Position numbers and translations under genes: made by a program. From positions 1 through 17,168 of the forward strand of contig JBBDWM010000031.1 of the NCBI GenBank assembly GCA_040902845.1: a DNA stretch of 17,168 bases, in the 5' to 3' direction. The DNA comes from JALYNX01 sp040902845. Lineage in GTDB: Bacteria > Actinomycetota > Acidimicrobiia > Spongiisociales > ZC4RG35. Each line of letters opens with the position of its first letter. Positions within the stretch are counted from its first letter, which is position 1. Below, piece by piece: positions 8,572 through 15,491 of the stretch. The notes beneath the pieces were generated by a model. The model ran no database searches and was not told the origin of the DNA. It saw only the letters and a list, made by a program, of their open reading frames with translations.

Positions 8572-9138
8572 ATGCCTCACGTCCACGTCACCCCATTCGA
8601 CGACGCGACCGGTCTCACCAAGCGCGAATACGACGCGGCCGTGCGGCGGGCGGGGCGGGTGTGGAACATCGTTTCGGTCCAGAGTCAATTGCCAGAAGTG
8701 ATGCGTGATTCGATTCGCCTCTACCGAACGATCATGTTCGGCGAGTCCCCCCTGACCAGGGCCCAACGCGAGATGATCGCGGTGGTCACTTCGAGCAAGA
8801 ACGACTGCTTCTACTGAATTACTTCGCATTTGCACGACCTCCGGGATGAGGTCGATGACCAACTCATGGTGGACCGGTTTGCAGTCGATTGGAGGACGGC
8901 CGGTCTCGACGAGCCAACCGCCGCATTGTTGGAGTTTGCGGAGAAGTTGACCGACGAGTGTGCCGCGGTAGGCAAGCAAGACATCGACGCGCTACGGGCA
9001 CACGGATTCGACGATCAGGGCATCTCGAGTTGTGTCCAGGTGGTGTCCTACTTCAACTACATCAACCGGATCGCAGAAGGCCTCGGCGTCGCCATGGAGG
9101 ACTGGATCGAAGACAACGGGAGAGAGAAACCGGTTTAG
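8572..9138 (+). CDS. AhpD-like peroxidase-related selenoprotein (CxxU), with in-frame UGA at 8815-8817
   Basis: Read through the TGA at 8815-8817, this is one 188-residue protein of the carboxymuconolactone decarboxylase/AhpD superfamily (peroxidase-related type). The active site reads C79-F-Y-U82-I-T-S-H86, which is exactly the AhpD CxxC-x3-H pattern with the second, peroxidatic cysteine replaced by UGA. The family context continues on both sides: LTRAQREMIAVVTSSKNDC before it, ITSHLHDL after it, and the usual C-terminal VSYFNYINRIAEGLGV. A hairpin 17 bases after the UGA fits a bacterial SECIS. The ATG lies 2 bases after the E2 stop and lacks a clear Shine-Dalgarno, so it is probably translated by coupling. 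The gene product may reduce peroxides using the lipoyl E2 as donor, as mycobacterial AhpD does. The alternative is a nonsense mutation or sequencing error of TGC/TGT to TGA; the intact downstream frame and hairpin argue against it. Confidence 0.85.
8835..8854 (+). promoter_or_regulatory. Putative bacterial SECIS hairpin
   Basis: CGACCTC (8835-8841) pairs perfectly with GAGGTCG (8848-8854) around a six-base loop CGGGAT (8842-8847). The stem begins 17 bases, and the loop 24 bases, after the UGA. The loop has a G at its second position. As I recall the bacterial SECIS model, it needs a stem-loop inside the coding region with a G among the first two loop bases at about 16-37 bases from the UGA; this hairpin meets each condition. 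It would bind SelB to direct selenocysteine insertion. Confidence 0.75.
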
Positions 9139-9152
9139 CTTCCCGCGGTGCG

Positions 9153-10601
9153 TCAATCGCCGGAATGAGCCTCGACCAGTCCCAGCACCTCTGGCATATC
9201 CAGCTCGGGATAGGGGTCCGGGGCGAGCAGCCCAAGGATGCGATCCTGGGATCGGGCCGACACGATCACTTTGTTCAACCACTTCTCCGTCAACTCGGCT
9301 GACGGCATCCGGCAACAGGCCGGATCGGGACAGGTCGACGTTTCCCGATTCGTGGTCTCTCTTCCCCGGAACCAGTGGGCATCGGCGAACCTGACACCGA
9401 GGGTGACAGCCAACACCGGGTCCCGACCCGCCTCGACATGGGTGGTGCAGAAGAAGGTGCCCTCAGGTGTGTCCGTGTACTGATGATGGGTGCCGAAGCG
9501 CTCATGTGACTCGAAGGTCATCCTCGCGCCCCAACGCCGGCACAGGCGCTGGGTCTCGATTCCCCCATGGTCGTCACGGGGGACCGGGACCCCGTCATTG
9601 GAGTAGCCCTTGATGACGCTTCCCATCCGGTCGCTGACGATGAGATGGGTGGGGAAGCCGAGATGGCGGGTGGCCAGGTTGGCCATGCGCCAGGCCGCCA
9701 TTTCGTAGGAGACGTAGAACAGCTCCTTGACGTCTTCGACATCGAGGTCGTGACGGTCCCGGGCCTCGATCAGTTTGGGTACTACCGCCCCTTCGGGGGC
9801 GAGCACGGCGGCGGCGAAATAGGCGGTTTCCACCCGCTGGCGGAGGAAGGTGCCCAGGTCGGGGTCGGTTTCGTGTCCGAGCAGGAATCCGGCCAGGGTC
9901 TGAAGCACCGCCTTGCGGGCTTGGCGGGTGCGGAGCTCGTCGCGTTGGGCGATGTAGACCCGACGGTGATCGAGGTCGATGACCGATCGGGCGAACACCG
10001 GCATGTCGTCGATGGAGTGGATCTCGAACCCGGCGCGTGCGGCCAGGTCCAGAAGGTTTCGTGACGAGAACGGGCCCTCACCCGGGTAGCCACTGGAGTC
10101 CAACGCCTCTCCAGCGATGCGCTCCACCCCCTCGAGATACCCGTCCGTCGCCATCAGCCATTGCTGGACCGCGCCGTTGGCCCGACGCACGTCCTCGGAG
10201 CCCGCAGTTCCCAAACCGGAGCGGTGACGAAGGGCTTCATGGAGGCCAACCAGATGAGTCAGGGTTTCGGTGTCCATGCGCGAGCTGGGCTTTACCGGTG
10301 GCAGGTCGAGGGAGTCGAACAGGGCGCTCTCCTGGGATCTGAGCAACGCGATCTCCAGGGCATCACGACGATTGGGCGGCGTCGGGTCCAACAGGTCGGC
10401 GACATCGACGCCGAGGGCCGTCGCCAGTTCCATGACCAGGTTGACCCGGGGCTCTTTCTTGCCGTTCTCGAGCAAGGAGAGATAGGGGGCCGGTTTGCCG
10501 ACGGTCTCACCCAGTTGGTCGAGGGTCAGGCCCCGCAACTTTCGGTGGTGTCGGAGACGTCTCCCCAGGATCAGGGGATCCAGTTGCTGGGTATCGGTCA
10601 T
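9153..10601 (-). CDS. ramB: RamB-like XRE/IrrE-family transcriptional regulator of acetate metabolism
   Basis: A 482-residue regulator. An N-terminal XRE helix-turn-helix (about 11-71, GLTLDQLGETVGKPAPYLS then LENGKKEPRVNLVMELA) binds DNA. A middle region corresponds to the IrrE/ImmA-type domain, but the zinc-protease HExxH is not kept: the equivalent helix reads LQTLAGFLLGHE. The C-terminal DUF2083/ScfR-type region has a cysteine group (STCPDPACCRM). This architecture is that of RamB (Corynebacterium) and Rv0465c, which control aceA, aceB and other acetate and propionate genes and may sense an acyl-CoA. The gene is divergent from aceB, the expected arrangement. The ATG at 10601 follows GAGAAAGG on the minus strand. 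Its stop lies only 14 bases from the convergent AhpD-like gene. Confidence 0.88.
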   Translation of the reverse strand: MTDTQQLDPLILGRRLRHHRKLRGLTLDQLGETVGKPAPYLSLLENGKKEPRVNLVMELATALGVDVADLLDPTPPNRRDALEIALLRSQESALFDSLDLPPVKPSSRMDTETLTHLVGLHEALRHRSGLGTAGSEDVRRANGAVQQWLMATDGYLEGVERIAGEALDSSGYPGEGPFSSRNLLDLAARAGFEIHSIDDMPVFARSVIDLDHRRVYIAQRDELRTRQARKAVLQTLAGFLLGHETDPDLGTFLRQRVETAYFAAAVLAPEGAVVPKLIEARDRHDLDVEDVKELFYVSYEMAAWRMANLATRHLGFPTHLIVSDRMGSVIKGYSNDGVPVPRDDHGGIETQRLCRRWGARMTFESHERFGTHHQYTDTPEGTFFCTTHVEAGRDPVLAVTLGVRFADAHWFRGRETTNRETSTCPDPACCRMPSAELTEKWLNKVIVSARSQDRILGLLAPDPYPELDMPEVLGLVEAHSGD

Positions 10602-10684
10602 ATCTTGCCTTTCTCGAAAGATCGGGTGTTCTTATCATCCAATGGTCTCGGATTCTAGTCACCGACACAAGACACTGCACTCTT
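10602..10684. promoter_or_regulatory. Divergent ramB/aceB promoter region
   Basis: These 83 bases must hold the promoters of both ramB (minus) and aceB (plus). TATCAT at 10633-10638 is a fair plus-strand -10 box, with only a poor -35 (TTTCTC, 10610-10615) 17 bases upstream. An inverted repeat CTTTC-TC-GAAAG (10609-10620) lies just before the ramB start and could be an operator. I did not find a good match to the published corynebacterial RamB box. aceB has no Shine-Dalgarno before its ATG. Confidence 0.45.
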
Positions 10685-12241
10685 ATGGTGGAACCGATCA
10701 CCGAGCAGCTGGAGCGACGGATGCTCACCCCTGACGCCGTTGTCTTCCTCAGCGACCTGGAACGGGAATTCCGGGTGCGACGCGGTCGGATCCTCGACGC
10801 CCGGCAGGGGATCCAGGAGGGGCTCGACCGGGGCCTCCGCCCCCAGTTTCTCGATTCGACCAGAGGCATTCGGGAATCGGACTGGATAATTGCACCCATT
10901 CCACCCGACCTCGAAGACCGCCGGGTCGAGATCACTGGACCGGTCGACGCCAAGATGATGATCAATGCCCTCAACTCCGGGGCCCGGGTCTTCATGGCCG
11001 ACTTCGAGGACGCCACCTCACCCACCTGGCTCAACCTGCTCGAGGGTCAGGCCAATCTGATCGATGCCTATCGAAGGACGCTGCGACACGAAACGGAGAT
11101 GAAGACCTACGTGCTCGACGATGAGGTCGCGACGTTGTGCGTCCGGCCCCGCGGCTGGCATCTGGTCGAGAAGCATTTCCTGGTCGACGACCAGCCGATG
11201 TCGGCCTCGCTCTTCGACTTCGGCCTATACCTCTTCCATAGCGGGCGGGCTGCTCTCGAGGCCGGCACCGCTCCATATCTGTATCTCCCCAAGCTGGAGT
11301 CCCACATCGAGGCCAGGCTCTGGAACGAGGTGTTCGTCTGGGCCCAGGCTCGGCTCGAGATCCCCGAGGGCACGATCCGGGCCACAGTCCTGATCGAGAC
11401 CATCCTCGCTGCCTTCGAGATGGATGAGATCCTCTATGAGTTGCGCGATCACGTCACCGGGCTCAACGCCGGCCGCTGGGACTACATCTTCTCGGTCATC
11501 AAGAAGTTCCGGAATGACCCATCCTTTGTCCTCCCCGACCGCTCCCGGGTGACGATGGCGGTTCCCTTCATGCGCGCCTACACCGAGCTCATGATCAAGA
11601 CCTGTCACCACCGCGGCGCCCATGCCATCGGGGGGATGGCTGCCTTCATCCCCAATCGTCGGGACCCTGAGGTCACCGAGATGGCCATCGCCGCAGTCAC
11701 CGCCGACAAGGCCCGCGAAGCGGGGGCGGGTTGTGACGGCACCTGGGTCGCCCATCCCGATCTGGTGCCGGTGGCGATGCGCGAGTTCGACTCCGTCCTC
11801 GGCGACCGTCCCAACCAGGTCGATCGTCGTCGTGACGAGGTCGAGGTCACGGCCGAGGATCTTCTGAATCTGGAATTCCCAGGCGAGGTCACCCTTGACG
11901 GGATACGAACCAACGTGTCGGTGGGAATCCGCTACCTCGCCTCGTGGCTCTCGGGTGTGGGCGCGGCAGGGATCGACAACCTCATGGAGGACGTGGCTAC
12001 CGCCGAGATCTCGCGGTCCCAAATTTGGCAGTGGATCAGGCATCGGGTGCACACCGATGGCGGCACCCCGGTAACCGGGTCGTTGGTGCGATCCATCGCC
12101 GAAGAGGTGGTGAGCCACCTCGAAGCGGAGGGCCATCCCGGCGACACACTGCGTTTGGCCCAAAAGATCTTCGAAGAGGTAGCGATGGGCGAGGACTTCG
12201 TCGAGTTCCTGACCCTTTCCGCCTACGAGCACATCAGTTGA
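10685..12241 (+). CDS. aceB: Malate synthase A
   Basis: Condenses glyoxylate with acetyl-CoA to malate, the second step of the glyoxylate shunt, in the cytoplasm. Its 518 residues are close to the usual length of the A isoform. Seen in order are FMADFEDATSPTW, the catalytic arginine in VRPRGWHL (R156), LIETILAAFEMDEILYELRD, LNAGRWDYIFSVIKKFR, the signature HRGAHAIGGMAAFIP (309-323), and the catalytic-base aspartate in NLMEDVATAEISR (D436). This is the compact A type rather than the longer G type (glcB). The ATG at 10685 lacks a Shine-Dalgarno. aceA follows after 10 bases, so the two form an operon, and ramB is divergent upstream. The assignment is firm. Confidence 0.96.
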   Translation: MVEPITEQLERRMLTPDAVVFLSDLEREFRVRRGRILDARQGIQEGLDRGLRPQFLDSTRGIRESDWIIAPIPPDLEDRRVEITGPVDAKMMINALNSGARVFMADFEDATSPTWLNLLEGQANLIDAYRRTLRHETEMKTYVLDDEVATLCVRPRGWHLVEKHFLVDDQPMSASLFDFGLYLFHSGRAALEAGTAPYLYLPKLESHIEARLWNEVFVWAQARLEIPEGTIRATVLIETILAAFEMDEILYELRDHVTGLNAGRWDYIFSVIKKFRNDPSFVLPDRSRVTMAVPFMRAYTELMIKTCHHRGAHAIGGMAAFIPNRRDPEVTEMAIAAVTADKAREAGAGCDGTWVAHPDLVPVAMREFDSVLGDRPNQVDRRRDEVEVTAEDLLNLEFPGEVTLDGIRTNVSVGIRYLASWLSGVGAAGIDNLMEDVATAEISRSQIWQWIRHRVHTDGGTPVTGSLVRSIAEEVVSHLEAEGHPGDTLRLAQKIFEEVAMGEDFVEFLTLSAYEHIS

Positions 12242-12251
12242 GGGAGAAACC

Positions 12252-13529
12252 ATGACCCGTAACGCCAACGAAGCCAACCGTCTCGGCGACGATTGGAGAA
12301 CCAACCCCCGCTGGGAGGGGATCACCCGGGACTACACCGCCGACGAGGTGGTGAGGCTGCGGGGAAGCATCCGCGAGCAGTACACCCTCGCCCATCGGAT
12401 GTCCCAGAAGCTTTGGGAGTTGCTGACGACCGAGGACTACGTCAGCGCGCTCGGGGCGATCAGCGGTGGCCAGGCAACCCAGATGGTCAAGGCCGGTCTC
12501 AAGGCGATCTATCTCTCGGGATGGCAGGTGGCCGCCGACGGAAACCTGGCCGGCGAGGTCTACCCGGACCAGTCGCTGTATCCCGCCGACTCGGCGCCGG
12601 CGCTGGTGAAACGGATCAACAACGCCCTGCGTCGTGCTGACCAGATCCACTGGTCGGAGGGTGACACCGAGATCGACTGGTTCGTCCCGATCGTGGCCGA
12701 TGGTGAGGCCGGTTTCGGTGGTGCGCTCAATGTGTTCGAACTGACCAAGAGCTTCATCGAGGCCGGGGCGGCGGGTGTCCATTTCGAGGACCAGTTGGCT
12801 TCGGAGAAGAAGTGCGGCCACATGGGGGGCAAGGTGCTGGTGCCCACCAGCCAGCACATCCGGACCCTCCAGGCCGCTCGTCTCGCCGCCGACGTGCTTG
12901 ATGTCCCGATCGTCTTGGTGGCCCGAACCGACGCCAATTCGGCGGAGCTGCTCACATCGGATATCGACGAGCGGGATAGTCGTTTCCTTACAGGCGAACG
13001 GACCCCCGAAGGGTTCTTCGGGGTCCGTGACGGGCTGGAGTCGGCGATCGCCCGAGGGCTGGCCTACGCCTCCTACTGCGATCTGATCTGGTGTGAGACT
13101 GCCCACCCCGATCTGGAGGAGGCTCGCAGGTTCGCCGATGCGATCCATGCCGAGTTCCCCGGAAAGATGTTGGCCTACAACTGCTCACCGTCGTTCAACT
13201 GGTCGAAGCACCTTGACGGGGGAACCATCGCCCGATTCCAGAAGGAGTTGGGGACAATGGGTTATCGCTATCAGTTCATCACCTTGGCCGGGTTCCACGC
13301 CATGAACGCCTCGATGTTCGAGTTGGCACGTGGCTACGAGGAGAATGGGATGACCGCATATGTCGAGCTTCAGGACCGAGAGTTCGTCATGGAGGAGGAG
13401 GGTTACACCGCGACCAAACACCAGCGTGAGGTCGGCGCCGGGTACTTCGACCTGGTGACCCAAGCGGTGTCCGGTGGGGCGACCTCGACCTTGGCGCTTT
13501 TGGGATCGACCGAAGAGGAGCAGTTCTAG
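12252..13529 (+). CDS. aceA: Isocitrate lyase
   Basis: Cleaves isocitrate to succinate and glyoxylate, the first glyoxylate-shunt step that allows growth on acetate or fatty acids. Its 425 residues match the short, tetrameric bacterial (ICL1) type. The active-site KKCGH is at 186-190, with catalytic C188. LSGWQVAADGN, VPIVADGEAGFGG, VHFEDQL and the C-terminal-half YNCSPSFNW substrate-binding segment are all present. The ATG has AGGGAG at 12241-12246, 5 bases upstream, and lies 10 bases after the aceB stop. A weak AGGG/CCCT hairpin (13528-13541) overlaps the stop and lacks a T-run. The assignment is firm. Confidence 0.97.
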   Translation: MTRNANEANRLGDDWRTNPRWEGITRDYTADEVVRLRGSIREQYTLAHRMSQKLWELLTTEDYVSALGAISGGQATQMVKAGLKAIYLSGWQVAADGNLAGEVYPDQSLYPADSAPALVKRINNALRRADQIHWSEGDTEIDWFVPIVADGEAGFGGALNVFELTKSFIEAGAAGVHFEDQLASEKKCGHMGGKVLVPTSQHIRTLQAARLAADVLDVPIVLVARTDANSAELLTSDIDERDSRFLTGERTPEGFFGVRDGLESAIARGLAYASYCDLIWCETAHPDLEEARRFADAIHAEFPGKMLAYNCSPSFNWSKHLDGGTIARFQKELGTMGYRYQFITLAGFHAMNASMFELARGYEENGMTAYVELQDREFVMEEEGYTATKHQREVGAGYFDLVTQAVSGGATSTLALLGSTEEEQF

Positions 13530-13840
13530 GGCTGAAACCCTCGCCTGGGCGTGCGTGCCTGACCCGATCAATATGTGCCGATAGCGCGTACCTCCAGTGA
13601 TGCTCGTTATCCGCCCAGAATTGTTGTTCTGCGTGGAAATTCTATGGTCGCAGTGAGGCCGCGACTGGTCGGCATCCAGGGTGTCGCGCCTACTCTGATC
13701 GGTCGGGACGATAATTCCAGACGTCTGCCGGTGCATGTCCGCAGGTGTTCAGATTTGAACAATTCCGGTGTCGGCAAGTCTTGGCGTCACGGATTGGCCT
13801 CCTGCGGTGTCTTTAGGGGTAACGACAGGGACAACCTCGG
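13530..13840. other. Intergenic stretch before the sigma-factor gene
   Basis: 311 bases with lower coding character than the surroundings. It has a perfect 10-bp palindrome CAGACGTCTG at 13718-13727 and an AGGGA Shine-Dalgarno at 13827-13831 serving the TTG at 13841. I looked for an autoregulatory ECF promoter (AAC/CGT-type boxes at standard spacing) and saw none I would defend. A 90-codon GTG-started frame (13575-13847) crosses it but resembles nothing. The aceA terminator and the sigma-gene promoter presumably lie here. Confidence 0.5.
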
Positions 13841-14323
13841 TTGCTGAAGCGATCTTCGATAGATGAGATGGAGAGGGAGCTGATCACTTCCTTGTACCCG
13901 TCTCTGCGAAGGATCGCGGCGGTGGCGGGCTCGGTCGATGTGGAGCCAGATGATCTGGTTCAGGAGGCGTTGATGCGCACATTGCGAAAAGGCCCGATAT
14001 CGGACCTCGACAACCCGCTCGGGTTCCTCAGGAAGACGATCGTGAATCTAGCGTCGAACCAACGACGGAGCCTGGGTCGGAATCGGAAGGCCCTCGGCCG
14101 GCTCTCCATTGAGGAGGGCTGGTTGCCGAGCTATCCGGCCGACATCGAGGCGATCCTCGATCTTCCTCCAAGGCATCGGGCGATCCTCTACCTCGTCGAG
14201 GTGGAGGATGTGCCCTACGCCGAGGCGGCTGAGCAACTTGGGATGACCACGGTGGCAGCACGGGCGATGGCGAACCGAGCCAGGAAGCGGGCCCGCGCCG
14301 CTTTGGAGGTGGCTGGTGGCTGA
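13841..14323 (+). CDS. ECF-type RNA polymerase sigma factor
   Basis: Small extracytoplasmic-function sigma factor of 160 residues that redirects RNA polymerase to a dedicated regulon. Region 2 is seen in VEPDDLVQEALMRTLRK and the following FLRKTIVNLASNQRRS; region 4 is seen in LPPRHRAILYLVEVEDVPYAEAAEQLGMTTVAARAMANRARKRAR, a helix-turn-helix for -35 recognition. Region 2.1 looks short. The chosen start is TTG 13841, which has AGGGA 9 bases upstream; ATG 13868 (MERELITSL) is the alternative, without a good Shine-Dalgarno, and would give 151 residues. The 3' end overlaps the next gene by 8 bases. That gene is a single-pass membrane protein and the likely anti-sigma. The signal it responds to is unknown. 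Confidence 0.87.
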   Translation: MLKRSSIDEMERELITSLYPSLRRIAAVAGSVDVEPDDLVQEALMRTLRKGPISDLDNPLGFLRKTIVNLASNQRRSLGRNRKALGRLSIEEGWLPSYPADIEAILDLPPRHRAILYLVEVEDVPYAEAAEQLGMTTVAARAMANRARKRARAALEVAGG

Positions 14324-15224
14324 ATTCGAAACCAAGCTGCGGTGGCTCAGTGAGAGAGGCAACCCTGTCGGTGCGGAGGAGTTGATCGAGCGGATCGAAG
14401 CCGATCTGGCCGGAGATCCCCTTGTCGTCGTAGCCAAACGACGAGAAGGAACACTCATGACCAAGACACAACAATCACCAACAACCAGCCAACCGAGTCG
14501 GTACCGGGGGCCTGCCTGGGCGCTCGCGGCATTCGTCGCCGTCCTAGCCGTCGCCGCCGCGTTTTTCGCCTTTGCCGGCGATGACAGCCAGGTGGCCGAC
14601 AACCCACCTCCGCCGCCAACCGTAGCTCCGGATGTCGAGACGATGACCGACCTCGAGGTGATCGAAGCCGGGGTGGCTGCGTTCTACTCCGGGGATGCTG
14701 AACGGGTCGTCGACTTGTTCGACATAGCGGCCTTCCGGGTAATCGGCGAGGGCTACCTAGAGGATCCAGAGGGCTACGATCCGATACTCGACGAGGCTGG
14801 GATACGCCGCGAGACGGCCTACCAGGCGGCCATAGGTGGGCGGTTAACCCTCAACTGCACTGAGGGGATCACGCCCGGCGTGTTCACTTGCAAAATGCCG
14901 TACCACAACGCTCTTACCGATGCGGTCGGCTACGTCGATTCCCCCAGCGATTCCCCCTGGGACAATCCCCGTGTCGTGGTGCACGACGGCGTGATCACAG
15001 AGTTTTATGTTCCTGAGCACGAATTCCTTCGGGCCGCGGTGGGGAGATTCCTCACGGACCAGCAAGTCGACGGCTACGAAGACTGCGTGGAGGCGGGCCG
15101 CCTTGTACGCACTCCTGAATGCGCCAATGTGATCATGGCCCATCTCGACGATTGGGCCGCCTGGTGTGGCCGAATCGTCACTAAGCAAGACCCAATCTGG
15201 AGGACAACCTGTGAGAATCAGTAG
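14316..15224 (+). CDS. Probable anti-sigma membrane protein with extracytoplasmic NTF2-like domain
   Basis: A 302-residue protein predicted to sit in the membrane once and hold the upstream sigma factor. The N-terminal cytoplasmic part (1-65) is charged (GAEELIERIEADLAGDP), a membrane helix spans about 67-87 (WALAAFVAVLAVAAAFFAF), a Pro-rich linker (NPPPPPTVAP) follows, and the outer domain begins TDLEVIEAGVAAFYSGDAERV, typical of NTF2/SnoaL-like folds. Cysteines C181 and C192 form a close pair like that in the next two genes; four more cysteines follow near the C-terminus. GTG 14316 has GGAGG at 14305-14309, 6 bases upstream, and overlaps the sigma gene; an internal ATG at 14457 could give a shorter form. 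The anti-sigma role is inferred from gene order and topology. No ZAS-type HxxxCxxC motif is visible. Confidence 0.72.
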   Translation: MAEFETKLRWLSERGNPVGAEELIERIEADLAGDPLVVVAKRREGTLMTKTQQSPTTSQPSRYRGPAWALAAFVAVLAVAAAFFAFAGDDSQVADNPPPPPTVAPDVETMTDLEVIEAGVAAFYSGDAERVVDLFDIAAFRVIGEGYLEDPEGYDPILDEAGIRRETAYQAAIGGRLTLNCTEGITPGVFTCKMPYHNALTDAVGYVDSPSDSPWDNPRVVVHDGVITEFYVPEHEFLRAAVGRFLTDQQVDGYEDCVEAGRLVRTPECANVIMAHLDDWAAWCGRIVTKQDPIWRTTCENQ

Positions 15225-15248
15225 ACCCGTCCGCCGGAGCAATAAGCC

Positions 15249-15491
15249 TTGAGGAGTGGTCCGCCCACTTGGCTCCTGGGGCGAATGGGACTGAAGCAGA
15301 AGACGAGAGCCGGCTACGAGAGCATTCTCCGACGTCGAGTCCTTCCAACTTTCAGTCCAATGTCGGCATCGAAGGGTGAGCAGGTCGGCGATCGCAAGGT
15401 GGTTTCAGACATGACCGCCGAAGGGTTACACCCTTCGCGAGCGCGGAATTGTTTCAATGTTCTCGGTGCCTGTCTCGAGGAGACCGAATGA
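15249..15491 (+). pseudogene. Remnant of a tyrosine recombinase/phage integrase (core-binding domain only)
   Basis: About 80 codons resembling the N-terminal SAM-like, core-binding domain of actinobacterial tyrosine integrases: WLLGRMGLKQKTRAGYESIL, RRRVLPTF, then a poorly matching middle (about residues 36-50), then VSDMTAEGLHPSRARNCFNV and LGACLEE. The catalytic domain (R...HxxR...Y) is absent; the frame ends at TGA 15489-15491, overlapping the ATG of the next gene. The part before the conserved Trp is also missing, since an in-frame TAA lies two codons before the TTG. The middle segment may hide a small indel. I read it as a truncated fossil of an inserted element; a small expressed DNA-binding protein is a less likely alternative. 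I recognised the family by eye, without a search. Confidence 0.65.

Noticed and set aside
8572..8817. A separate 81-residue truncated AhpD-like protein, with 8830-9138 as a second gene
   Set aside because: Both pieces are in the same frame, together make one full family member, and the stop falls on the catalytic residue beside a SECIS-like hairpin.
13528..13541. AGGG/CCCT hairpin as the aceA terminator
   Set aside because: Only four base pairs and no following T-run.
13755..13783. TTGAAC as a -35 box for the sigma-factor gene
   Set aside because: No acceptable -10 box lies 16-18 bases downstream, and no ECF-type AAC/CGT pair at normal spacing was found.
13575..13847. A 90-codon GTG-started frame before the sigma factor
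   Set aside because: No recognisable domain, no ribosome-binding site, and composition looks non-coding.
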